Shown: piece after piece, positions 1-11,620 of the stretch
Numbering within the stretch: position 1 is the stretch's first letter
Layout of the letters: each line of letters opens with the position of its first letter
From: Gordionus sp. m RMFG-2023
Taxonomy: Eukaryota > Nematomorpha > Gordioida > Chordodea > Parachordodidae
Length of the DNA: 64,000 nt
Assembly (NCBI RefSeq): GCF_954871325.1
Contig: NC_088777.1
Coordinates: forward strand, 46,911,366 to 46,975,365
Direction of reading: 5' to 3'
Translations under genes and position numbers: made by a program
Notes under the pieces: model-generated
Databases searched by the model: none
Seen by the model: the letters and a program-made list of their open reading frames with translations, nothing else
What the model was told of the DNA's origin: nothing

Positions 1-1799
1 TAAAAAAAATATACGAATGAAAAATTTTGAAGGGACTTTCAGTAAATTAAGATCCTATGAAGTTAAAAAAAACACATACTAAAAATATTACAAAAAATAT
101 AATAATATTAACTGTTATTTACGATATAAAATAATATTATTCTTATAAAAATTCCACATTAATAATATACCAACTCCTCAAGGTTTTTAAAAGATTCCGA
201 ATGTGATACTATTTTTAAACTGTTATGATATGTATATAAATTCTTACAAATATTATGATCTACCTATTAAAAAAAATTCCACTTCTTAAATACTCTACTT
301 CCAAGATATCAGTTAATAACCATATTAATTCAAATATTCCAATCTAATGATAAACTCAGGAGAAAAATGATTAGAAGCACTAACTTGTAATAACGTTGTC
401 AATCTCTTATTTCATAAATAATTAAGAGCCGGCTATGGGCTTACCCTCTAAGATTAGATATCGTTACCCCACATCTCTATGTAAAATAGTAAGTCATCAA
501 CGATACATTACTATAAACCTTATAAATGATTAAAGCCTAGCTGCTTTTCAGTTATCTAACCTTAAGAAAACAAACCTACCCAATAAACCAGATGGCTTTA
601 AAATAATCGTTAACAAATCTTATTAATAAGCAATTAAAAAAAATAGAAAAATTTAAAAATTAAATCCAACCATCTAAATTAAAAATACCATTTTTAAAAG
701 AAAGACAGAAAGAAAGAAAATATATTTTGCTGATTCTGGTTAAAAAAAATTTTATGGGTTCTGTTCAAAAGAAGGTTATGGTTGCTTGATTCGACACTAA
801 TAACTAGCGTTTTAGTAACTTCGAACTGGTAACATGTTTTAGTAATCAGGGTGAGAATTTTCAAAAAGATTAATTCCAATATAAATTAAAATACACTTCA
901 TAAAAAAAATATTTGAATAAAAATACAAATACATTTAAAAAAAAAAAATTAACCTATTAAATATAAATATTAAATGACTATAATAAAAATTTTTTGAGCA
1001 TAATTATCACATAATGAATTATATAGCAGACAAATAATTATTAAAAAATAGAGCAAGCCTAAAAGAAATTTAAATAAATTATATAAATATAAATGTTATG
1101 TTAAATAAAAAAAAAAATTTAAATAAAATGCCATTTAATCTTTTCCTATTTAGCGTAGTAATTAAATTTGCAATGATTAATCATTTCTTTTCGCTCTTTT
1201 TACTTTTCTTTTAACTTTTCTTTTTACTTTTCTTTTCTTTTTGTTTTAAGCAGAATAGACAAAAGAATTATATTTAAAAAATAATAATTTATATATTTCC
1301 TTCTCTTATTCTATGTAATAATCTTCCTCAGAAAATTTGTATATTCAGTTTACCTTTCATAAATATTCATTTCAAAGATAAAAAGGAATTAAACGGATAA
1401 GATATTAATTTTTTTTTCATCAACTCGGGTGACAAATTTAAATAAATTGTGTATTTATAATTAAAATTTAATATTAAAGAAAAAATTATTTTTATTCTTG
1501 TGAATCAAATCGTAGTAAATAAAAAATATTTTTTATTTTTATAATCAAATAAATATTATATATAAATTGAAAAAAAATATTTGTATTTAGTATTATAATT
1601 ATAAGTAATCGCCAAACCTGATTGTAATTTAAATAAATATTAATATAATTTATTGTATCCGAAAAATTTAAATGAAGGTTTTCATTTTATTGGTTAGTAA
1701 ATATTAAATAGGAAAGCAAGGATATTGATTTATAAAAATGCGTTATTTTTTAAAATATATTATGATTAGATCATTATATATTTATTAAAAATATTAAAG
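1..1799. other. AT-rich stretch without a recognisable gene
   Basis: I see no convincing coding region here. The sequence is AT-rich with a pyrimidine-rich run near 1190-1250. A short stretch near 765-805 loosely resembles the tails of the two threonine-rich units (near 9830 and 16195), which could mean another copy once lay to the left, but the match is too short to rely on. The first exon of the gene whose large exon starts near 1800 should lie here or further left. A short ATG-led hydrophobic start at 1672 ends at a possible phase-0 donor, but its equivalent is not visible upstream of the related copies. Confidence 0.5.
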
Positions 1800-4700
1800 G
1801 TATCAAACTCCAAAGGAAAAATATTAGTTGGATTGTTAAAATTTACATCTCGAAGAATTATAACAAGCTTCTTAACTAGACCGAGTTCAACTCCTAGTAC
1901 TGAAACCAAGACAATCATAAATATTGATACTATACCAACAATTGCAAAAACAGCTACTAATGAAACCGTTACGGACTCATCAACTGCTAAAGATAAAACA
2001 ACCCCAAATATTCCAACATCCACATTTATAAACGATACCTCAATAACCGAATCTAGTACTGATACTACAGCAACTACACAAACAAATAAAATAACCATAC
2101 CTAGTACCGATACAACCACTATTTCTCCTACTACGAATATCATCTCAATCACTAGTATTACTGATACAAAGAAACCTACACCTCTTACTGATACGTTTAC
2201 AAATACAGCTACTACAGAAACCGTGGCAGACTTATCAACTATTGAAGCTAAAACAACCACCCCAAATATTGAAACTACAACATCCACATTTATAAACGAT
2301 ACCTTAAAAACTGATACTAGTACCGATACTACAGCTACTATAAAAACAAATAAAATAAGAATACATAGTACCGACACCACCACTATTTTACCTACTACAA
2401 ATATAATCACTACTATTAATGATAAAAAGAAACCTACACCTCTTACTGATTCCTTTACAAATGCAGCTACTACAGAAACAGTTGCAGATTCATCAACTAA
2501 TGAAGCTAAAACAACCACGCCAATTATTCAAACTAAAACATCCACATTTATAAACGAAACCTTAAAACCCGAAACTAGTGCAGATACTACAGCCACTATA
2601 CCTACAAACAAAATAATAATACCTAGTACAGACACCACCACTATTTCATTTACTACCAATATAATCACTACTATTACTGATACAAAGAAACCTAAACCTC
2701 CTACTGATACCTATACAAATACAGCTATTACAGAAACCGTTGCATATTCATCAACTACTGAAGCTAAAATAACCATCCCTAATATTGAAACTAAAACATC
2801 CACATTTATAAACGAAACCTTAAAACCCGAAACTAGTGCAGACACTACAGCCACTATACCTACAAACAAAATAATAATACCTAGTACAGACACCACCACT
2901 ATTTCATTTACTACCAATATAATCACTACTATTACTGATACAAAGAAACTTACACCTCTTACTGATTCCTTTACAAATGCAGCTATTACAGAAACCGTTG
3001 CAAATTCATCAACTATTGAAACTAAAACAACCACCCCAATTATAGAAACTACAACATCCACATTTATAAACGAAACCTTAAAACCCGAAACAAGTGCAGA
3101 TACTACAGCCACTATACCTACAAACAAAATGACAATACCTAGTACAGACACCACCACTATTTCACCTACTACCAATATAATCAATACTATTACTGATACA
3201 AAGAAACTTACACCTCTTACTGATTCCTTTACAAATGCAGCTACTACAGAAACCGTTGCAGACTCATCAACTACTAAAGCTAAAATAAACATTTCTAATA
3301 TTGAAACTACAACATCCACATTTATAAACGATACCTTAAAAACTGATACTAGTACCGATACTACAGCCACTATACCTACAAATAAAATAACAATACCTAG
3401 TACCGACACCACCACTATTTCACCTACTACCAATATAATCACTACTATTACTGATACAAAGAAACTTACACCTCTTACTGATTCCTTTACAAATGCAGCT
3501 ATTACAGAAACCGTTGCAAATTCATCAACTATTGAAACTAAAACAACCACCCCAATTATAGAAACTACAACATCCACATTTATAAACGAAACCTTAAAAC
3601 CCGAAACTAGTGCAGATACTACAGCCACTATACCTACAATCAAAATAACAATACCTAGTACAGACACCACCACTATTTTACCTACTACCAATATAATCAC
3701 TACTATTACTGATAAAAAGAAACCTAAACCTCCTACTGATACCATTACATATACATCTACTACAGAAACCGTATCAGACTCATCAACTACTGAACCTAAA
3801 ATAACCATCCCTAATATTGAAACTACAACATCCACATTTATAAACGATACCTTAATAACCGAATCTAGTACTGATACTACAGCCACTATACCTACAAATA
3901 TAATAACAAGACCTAGTACCGACACCACCACTATTTCACCTACTACCAATATAATCACTACTATTACTGATACAAAGAAACTTACACCTCTTACTGATTC
4001 CTTTACAAATGCAGCTACTACTCCAGATTCATCAACTATTGAAGCTAAAACAACCACCTCAAATATTGAAACTGCAACATCCACATTTATAAACGATACA
4101 TTAAAAACCGTAACTAGTACCGATACTACAGCCACTATACCTAATAAAATAACAATACCTAGTATCGACACCATCACTATTTCACCTACTACCAATATAA
4201 TCACTACTATTACTGATACAAAGAAACCTTCACCTCTTACTGATACCATTACATATACAGCTAATACAGAAACCGTTGCAAATTCATCAACTATTGAAGC
4301 TAAAACAACCACCCCAATTATAGAAACTACAACATCCACATTTATAAACGAAACCTTAAAACCCGAAACTAGTGCAGATACTACAGCCACTATACCTACA
4401 AATATAATAACAATACCTAGTACCGACACCACCACTATTTCACTTACTACCAATATAATCAATACTATTACTGATACAAAGAAACCTACACCTCTTAATG
4501 ATACCATTACATATACAGCTACTACAGAAACCGTTGCATACTCATCAACTACTGAAGCTAAAATAACCATCCCTAATATTGAAACTACAACATCCACATT
4601 TATAAACGATACATTAAAAACCGTAACTAGTACCGATACTACAGCCACTATACCTAATAAAATAACAATACCTAGTATCGACACCATCACTATTTCACCT

Positions 4701-6921
4701 ACTACCAATATAATCACTACTATTACTGATACAAAGAAACCTTCACCTCTTACTGATACCATTACATATACAGCTAATACAGAAACCGTTGCAAATTCAT
4801 CAACTATTGAAGCTAAAACAACCACCCCAATTATAGAAACTACAACATCCACATTTATAAACGAAACCTTAAAACCCGAAACTAGTGCAGATACTACAGC
4901 CACTATACCTACAAATATAATAACAATACCTAGTACCGACACCACCACTATTTCACCTACTACCAATATAATCAATACTATTACTGATACAAAGAAACCT
5001 ACACCTCTTAATGATACCATTACATATACAGCTACTACAGAAACCGTTGCATACTCATCAACTACTGAAGCTAAAATAACCATCCCTAATATTGAAACTA
5101 CAACATCCACATTTATAAACGATACATTAAAAACCGTAACTAGTACCGATACTACAGCCACTATACCTCCAAATAAAATAACAATACCTAGTATCGACAC
5201 CATCACTATTTCACCTACTACCAATATAATCACTATTATTACTGATACAAAGAAACCTACACCTCTTACTAATACCATTACATATACAGCTACTACAGAA
5301 ACCGTTGCAGATTCATCAACTATTGAAACTAAAACAACCACCCTAATTATTGAAACTTTAACATCCACATTTATAAACGAAACCTTAAAACCCGAAACTA
5401 GTGCAGATACTACAGCCACTATACCTACAATCAAAATAACAATACCTAGTACAGACACCACCACTATTTCACCTACTACCAATATAATCACTACTATTAC
5501 TGATACAAAGAAACTTACACCTCTTACTGATTCCTTTACAAATGCAGCTATTACAGAAACCGTTGCAAATTCATCAACTATTGAAGCTAAAACAACCACC
5601 CCAATTATAGAAACTACAACATCCACATTTATAAACGAAACCTTAAAACCCGAAACTAGTGCAGATACTACAGGCACTATACCTACAATCAAAATAACAA
5701 TACCTAGTACAGACACCACCACTATTTCACCTACTACCAATATAATCAATACTATTACTGATACAAAGAAACCTACACCTCTTAATGATACCATTACATA
5801 TACAGCTACTACAGAAACCGTTGCAGACTCATCAACTACTGAAGCTAAAATAACCATCCCTAATATTGAAACTACAACATCCACATTTATAAACGATACC
5901 TTAATAACCGAATCTAGTACTGATACTATAGCAACTATACCTACAAATAAAATAACCATACCTAGTACCGATACCACCACTATTTCCCCTACTACGAATA
6001 TCATCGCAATCACTACTATTAATGATACAAATAAACCTACCTCTCGTACTGATACCATTACAAACACAGCTACAACAAAAACCATTGCAGATTCATCAAC
6101 TACTAAAGCTAAAATAACCATCCCTAATATTGAAATTACAACATCTACATTTATAAACGATACCTCAATAACCAAATCTAGTACTGATACTACAGCAACT
6201 ACCCCTACAAATAAAATAACCAAACTTAGTACCTATACCACCACTATTTCCCCTACTACGAATATCATCTCAATCACTAGTATTACTGATACAAAGAAGC
6301 CTACACCTCTTACTGATACGTTTACAAATACAGCTACTACAGAAACCGTGGCAGACTTATCAACTACTGAAGCTAAAATAACCATTCCTAATATTGAAAC
6401 GACAACATCCACATTTATAAACGATACCTTACTAACCGATACTACAGCAACTACACCTACAAATAAAATAACCATACCTATTACCGATACCACCATTATT
6501 TCCCCTACTACGAATATCATCTCAATCACTACTATTATTGATACAATTAAACCTACAACTCTTACTGATTCCATTACAAATACAGCTATTACAGAAACCG
6601 TTGCAGATTCATCAACTAGTGAAGATAATACAACCATCTCTAATTTAACAGCCGCACGAACTTTTGTTGTGCCAACTATCACAACTATAATGAATATAAC
6701 AACAGCAGCACTTATTACTGATATCGCACCAACTACACTAAATCATCAAACCCTAACAACCACAGCTACAACTATAGCAACAATACCTAGTATGGATGCC
6801 ACTTCAACACTTCTTGTTACTCCTTTAAATATAAAACGACTGCAAGGTTGCTTAATAAAGCAAGGCAAACTGAGGGAACAATCACAATCCTCATTACCCA
6901 AAAAAATTGAATTTTATATGC
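1800..6921 (+). CDS. Threonine-rich repetitive protein, large exon (copy A)
   Basis: This is a single open frame of more than 1,700 codons rich in Thr, Ser, Ile and Asn. I do not recognise the family. The exon probably starts at 1800 after an AAAG acceptor, because the same block (KVSNSxGK...FTSRR) follows the same ATTAAAG in the two related copies and no in-frame ATG precedes it. The middle is a tandem array of an 86-residue unit carrying FINDT or FINET, PSTDTTTISPTTNI and DTKKxTPLTD. The N-D-T, N-E-T and N-S-S triplets are possible N-glycosylation sites, and Thr/Ser density would suit O-glycosylation if the protein is secreted (inference; no signal peptide was found). After the array comes a non-repetitive tail, LQGCLIKQGKLREQ...LPKK, shared with copy B. 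The frame runs to a stop at 6960-6962, but similarity to B fades after ATGC|GTAATA, so I place a phase-1 donor after 6921. Its phase fits the conserved exon at 7895. Reading to the stop is the alternative. Confidence 0.72.
1955..6640 (+). repeat. 258-bp coding tandem repeat array, about 18 units
   Basis: A marker string (acatccacatttataaacg) recurs every 258 bp or close to it, for example near 2279, 2537, 2797, 3055, 3313 and 3571. The period is a multiple of three, so the frame stays open throughout. Units differ by single substitutions and a few one-codon or few-codon deletions. Between about 4080 and 5360 two-unit blocks of roughly 516 bp are nearly identical, for example the variant with GTATCGACACCATC near 4160, 4680 and 5195. 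This shows recent higher-order duplication. The outermost units are the most divergent, as expected for unequal exchange. Confidence 0.92.
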
Positions 6922-7000
6922 GTAATAATATTTGTATAATAGTGCATATAACATTGATATAGCAAATTAATGTTATTTTTTCCCATAGTATAGGTAACCG

Positions 7001-7165
7001 CAGGGGCGCCACTAGCCTTTAAAATCCCAGGGGGCTCAAAAAAACTTTCGAATTGTTTCAAAAAAAATTTTTAGAAAAAGGTTTAAAATTTTCCATAGGC
7101 ATTTCAAATTTTTTAGGGGATTCAAGTACCACTACACGCCCTCTCCCCTCTAGTGACGCTACTGG
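7001..7165. repeat. Short interspersed element, GGGGCGCCACTAG family, copy 1
   Basis: About 165 bp with related inverted ends: CAGGGGCGCCACTAGCC on the left and CTAGTGACGCTACTGG on the right. The GC-rich ends stand out in this AT-rich DNA. Relatives occur at 10196-10240 (left end only) and 39149-39345. It is most likely a non-autonomous DNA element of unknown superfamily. Confidence 0.6.
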
Positions 7166-7429
7166 CTAACCTTAGTTAGTAAACCTATATTATATTTAGT
7201 AATTAACAATCAAAAATTGAAATCATTTTATTCTTGTTTTTATCCCCAACGTTTCCAAACGCTGATTTACTTTTCATTGGTTACAATGTAATAAATGAAA
7301 CTCTCCTAAATATTTTGTTAGTCAGTTATATCTCAATAAATTATAGCTTATAATCAGTTTTGAATATAACCCGTTAAAAACATGATGAATTTAAACTTAA
7401 CATTTTACTTCAATAATGTTATATTTTAT

Positions 7430-7525
7430 TTACGGGAGAAAAGGTATAAATGGATCTATTCTTTTGGAAATTAGAAAATATTTAATTAATACCACTTGCA
7501 ACTTGGATATAGTTGTGGCTATTCT
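7430..7525 (+). other. Block conserved between the two threonine-rich units
   Basis: This stretch matches 14262-14355 closely, although most of the surrounding DNA has drifted. In one frame both read KYLINTTCNLDI(V/I)VA after a shared TTAG, which could be a splice acceptor. The reading is open in both copies for only a short distance, and its phase does not join simply to the flanking exons. It could be a small alternative exon, a 3'UTR element if the large exon ends at its stop codon, or conserved non-coding DNA. Confidence 0.35.
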
Positions 7526-7894
7526 AGAAAATTCGATAATAGGTTTAAAAAAATATAGTTTTGATCTATCTTTTTTTCATTGCTTTTCTTTTTTAATTTA
7601 GTTATATATATAACTAGAAATATAGAATATATTTTACAAAATTATTTCTTTTAATAGATTTAACATGTAGGATAATTTTTTATATATTTATTTTTTAATG
7701 GATTCAAATTTTGGTCAAATATTTGTTAGATGTCAATTAAGGCCATTATAAAATAAAATTTTAAAAGTCAACATTTTTATTCTAATAACATTATATATAT
7801 ATTTGAAAATAAACTAAATATAGTTACGATAATTATTTATTTATATAATAAGTTTTAATAGCCAAAATAGTAAAATATATTTTATTATTTATAG

Positions 7895-8073
7895 ATATTG
7901 TAACAAACCGAAGTTATCGAGCCAACAATTTAGAACTTGGGGTAGAGAAATACATTCGGTCAAATGGATTGACAATCGGTATAACACGAATTATCAAGTT
8001 TAAGAGATATTTTATATACAAGTTCGCTATTAGAAATGGTCCAGGAGGTCCAGCTACTCCTATAAAACTTAAG
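7895..8073 (+). CDS. Conserved small exon of the threonine-rich gene (copy A)
   Basis: A predicted 179-bp internal exon between TTTATAG and GTAACA. After two leading bases it encodes 59 residues beginning IVTNRSYRAN and ending GGPATPIKLK. The matching exon of copy B (14865-15043) has identical length, the same boundaries and the same phase. Many of the differences between them are silent, for example CGG/CGC, GGA/GGC, AAG/AAA, TTC/TTT, CCT/CCG and CGA/AGA. That pattern shows selection on the protein. The two leading bases complete a codon left open by the phase-1 donor at 6921. I do not recognise the domain. The block is basic and carries Y(I/F)xYKFAIRNG. Further exons should follow, because the end is phase 0 with a clean donor, but I could not identify them. 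Confidence 0.68.
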
Positions 8074-8644
8074 GTAACAATTATTTAAATAATAATCTGG
8101 TAAAGACCAGGTTTTTTTCTGCTCACTATTTTTCCGATTTGCAGTTTAAAAAAAATAGGACTTAGATTTAAACTATTAAATACAATTATAAAATCCTCGG
8201 AATTCGGTTTCTAATAGTGATAGAATTTTTAGAATTAATCCCATATCCGGAATGAGGCGACATTAAATCAGTGGCGAATTATTTCTATACAAACAAGAAA
8301 CTCTGGACTAAATCTCTCATAAAGATGAAAAAATATTTATTTTATCTTTGGTTATTTTTTTTTTCACTTTTAAAAAGTATTTTATTAAAATAACATAAAC
8401 AAAATTTTAAAAAAAACAAAAGTAATATATTTTTTCAAAAAATACATTTGGAGGGGGGGGGTGCAAAAAAGGCCTTCATTGAGATCCGAGGAAACTAAGA
8501 TAGTTGCCTCGAAACACGGCGATGATTGTAATATTTTAATAGCAGACCCATGATCACTATTAATTTGAAATTTCTTTTACCTATGATCTTTAAAGAATGA
8601 TAGCTTATGGGTATTGGTAGAAATAATTAAAATAAAATAAAAAA

Positions 8645-8646
8645 TT

Positions 8647-8710
<64 letters not shown>
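8645..8710. repeat. TTTC microsatellite
   Basis: An uninterrupted TTTC repeat of about 16 units. Confidence 0.95.
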
Positions 8711-10195
8711 GGTTTTACCAATGTCTCTTGATAGTGGAACTTACAATTTTAGTAAACTATATGGTAAGAAATATTTATAAAATACACTTTTCGAGCTAAT
8801 TTAATTTATTTAGCTCTTGGTTAAAAAAAATTGGCATTTGTTTTGGTTATCCCAGTTACCATATGCCCCGATATCCCATATATAATTTATTTTACTCTCT
8901 AAATTTTCTTTATTATTTTAATTTGCTGGTAATAATGCCATAGAAGTAGGCCCAAGGTCTTTTGATCAAAGTTAAAAAATAATCGAATTGTCTATTCTAT
9001 ATTTAATATAATACGATAATTTGAATATTCTATGAGATTAGTAGGCTAAACAAAATATGATCTTACTTTTTATTTTACTTCACCTTCTAAATCTTTTATA
9101 TTTTTTAGTTAAAAGAGTGGAGCTGGGTCCTAAATATATAAAAATAAAAAAATTTGGTCCATGTATCATTTTTCATGGCTCTAATTGAGAATTATATTTT
9201 AATAAAATTTAAAGGATATTTTAATTTTTTTTAATACCCTATTTTCTATATAATTGCTTAAAATCTTCCCCAAAACTTTAATTTAATTAAGTAAGTTTCT
9301 ATAAAGATATCATCTCATCAAAGTAGCCATTATGATTGGCCCAAATATTATTATATGTTTTTACATTACCCCCTTTCTAGTTCCACATAAATTAATAGTT
9401 TTTATAATAAAAATATTTATTTTATTCTCTTAATAATATTAATAAATTTCGATCCAATAAATTGTTGATACTAATTTTTAAATAGTTAAACTTTTTCAAA
9501 AGGAGGTATATCATTAAATTATTTTTCTGGCATCTCCTTCCTTTATGCTCTGGCAGAATTTCCTTCTAAAAATTTACGTATTTTTAATTTTTAGAAGGAA
9601 ATTTAACATACCCCACAACGAGAGGGGTGTGTTAATACTCTTTTAAGATACTATTTCATCTTCTGACAATGATTTCTTTCATAGTTTTTTCTTATCAATT
9701 TTTCACATATATTCTCAATTAAAACAAGGATATCTTATTTATATTGATTATCTATCTAAAACCCATATTTTTTGTGAATTTTATTGAATGACAGATGCTC
9801 GCTATTCTTTTTAAGAAAATAAGATATGGTTGCTTGACTCGATAAGATACTGATAAATTTATTTTGCTCTTTTTGAAAATTTACAATGATTTTGAATGAA
9901 ACACAACTACTGAGATTATTAAATCTGGTTCGAACATTTTAGCCTAATTTTATTCAATCAAGATAACGCTTCATTCTTTTTTCTAGTGGCATTTTTGGCT
10001 TTAATTGAGTAGAATATAATAATATGATAATAATACATATAGAATCTAAAATTTAACCCTTTAAATGATATAACCCATTTTAATGAATTATTTCAATTAG
10101 TTTTTTATACATATACGTCTGTAAATTATAACGAGATACGGAATCTCTCATTGGAAATTTATTTATTTTGGGAATCTTCTAGAAACCATAAGTAT

Positions 10196-10240
10196 CAGGC
10201 GCCTCATTAGCCTTTATAATTCCAGGGCGCTCAACTAAAA
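10196..10240. repeat. GGGGCGCCACTAG family, partial copy
   Basis: The string caggcgcctcattagccttt followed by ccagggcgctcaa matches the left end of the element at 7001. The right half is not recognisable. Confidence 0.45.
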
Positions 10241-11212
10241 AATAATTATACTTTTTAAATTGAAATTTGCAAACTCTCAACTAATATTTAAATTTCATAT
10301 TTTGTCATTTATTATGCATACATATTAATATTAGCATATAAATAATATCAATTTTTTAAACAAGTCCACTTTATTAATTCACATTTTTATACAAAATTAA
10401 TTTAAATTATAATTAATGTTATTACATAATAAATTTAAAAATATATCTTCAAGTGTTCATTTTGAGTCAAAGTTCATCGGCTACTATAATCTCATATTCA
10501 AATCATTTTTAATTGTTCATTTTGAGTCACGGTTCATCACCTACCATAATCCCAAAGGTCTTCTAGCATTCAATTATCTCCCAACGAATCAGGGGTTATG
10601 GTTATTTTTTTATTATAAAGGACGGACAATTTCGTAAAAATATCAAATAAGGGACTTGTTTTATCCTCATGTACAAATAATAAAGCAGGGGTTTGATGTA
10701 ACATAAATATATCAAGTTAGGAGTGGTTTGATATAACATCATAAAAATACTGAATCCCGGGAAATACAATTTTACTAAAAATGAATAAAAAATTTTATTA
10801 TCCAATGTTTATTCTTTATAAATTAAATGGTATAAAGTAATCATAATGAAGATTTACTATATATTATATGTATAGTGTTAAAAAATATTAGATATTTATT
10901 AGAGTTTGTAACCAAAACTAAAAAATGTTCCCATTTTGTCGTGAATATTTTTCAATAAGAATTTTACTTAACTATGCTAAAAAAAATTAAATAGAGTTTC
11001 AGATTCTTATACTTTACAAATTTTAATTGTTCTAATAACATATAATTTATTAAATTAATGTAAAATAAATCCAAAATATAAACATATAATTTAACCGTCT
11101 ATAATAAATTACTCCATTTAATAAAAAAAAAATATAAAAAATATTAATATGTATGTTATAGAATAAAGTTAATATCTAATTTGAAAGGGTACTGGTAAGG
11201 TTAAGTTATCTA

Positions 11213-11410
11213 TTAATTGTGTTAAAAAGTACGATTTTTCTCCATTTTTAAAAACGACCGGATTAAGATTTTAGGCAAAATAATATTAATAAGTTAGCCT
11301 CAGGGTTAAGCAAATAGATGTCTAAGGCTGCCAGCTATGAGTAAAATCTTTTCAGGTTTACATAATATTATTTTGGTTATAATCCCAAATCAGGTTTTTT
11401 AACAATACTA
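11213..11410. repeat. Palindromic MITE (TAGTGTTGTTAAA family), copy a
   Basis: About 200 bp with inverted arms. The left arm reads TGTTAAAAAGTACG and the right arm ends in TTTTTTAACAATACTA. The centre contains the family sequence GGTTTACATAATATTATTTTGG. It sits about 210 bp upstream of copy B. Its closest relative in the window is the copy at 49678-49866. Confidence 0.7.
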
Positions 11411-11620
11411 GTATTTACAGGTTCTAAAGAATGTTTTGGTTCTTAAATTTCCCCCCAATTACTAGGGTTTGGCTATATTTTAAAACCATAGTAATCTATT
11501 TTAATTTAATTAAAAATTTATTCGTAAATAGGAAAATATTAATATTAGCTCATAAGAGTTGAAAGGTTCTGATATAATGTTTAGATGTGTTATAAAAACA
11601 TAATTTAAATAATATTAAAG

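Larger units (their letters stand above)
8074..11212. other. Intron or intergenic DNA after copy A
   Basis: No convincing exon is visible. Patches up to about 9960 align with 15044-16300 behind copy B (for example around 8940-9150 and 9730-9900), so the duplicated unit extends at least this far. It may include unrecognised exons or the 3'UTR. There is a poly-G run near 8451 and a microsatellite at 8645. The rest is AT-rich and featureless. Confidence 0.5.

Noticed and set aside
765-805. Similarity to the tails of the Thr-rich units
   Set aside because: About 20 bp matching in AT-rich DNA is not enough to claim a further unit.
694-879. 61-codon frame on the - strand
   Set aside because: Phe/Ser/Asn-rich, in a simple-sequence stretch, no homology and no relative in the window.
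1766-2518. Antisense open frame at the start of the Thr-rich array
   Set aside because: Hydrophobic Val/Ile/Ser product is the mirror of the Thr-rich repeat; no independent support.
8451-8462. Poly-G and poly-C runs (also near 28005, 28206 and 62493) as regulatory sites
   Set aside because: Short homopolymers without positional relation to a start or splice site; G-quadruplex patterning is absent.
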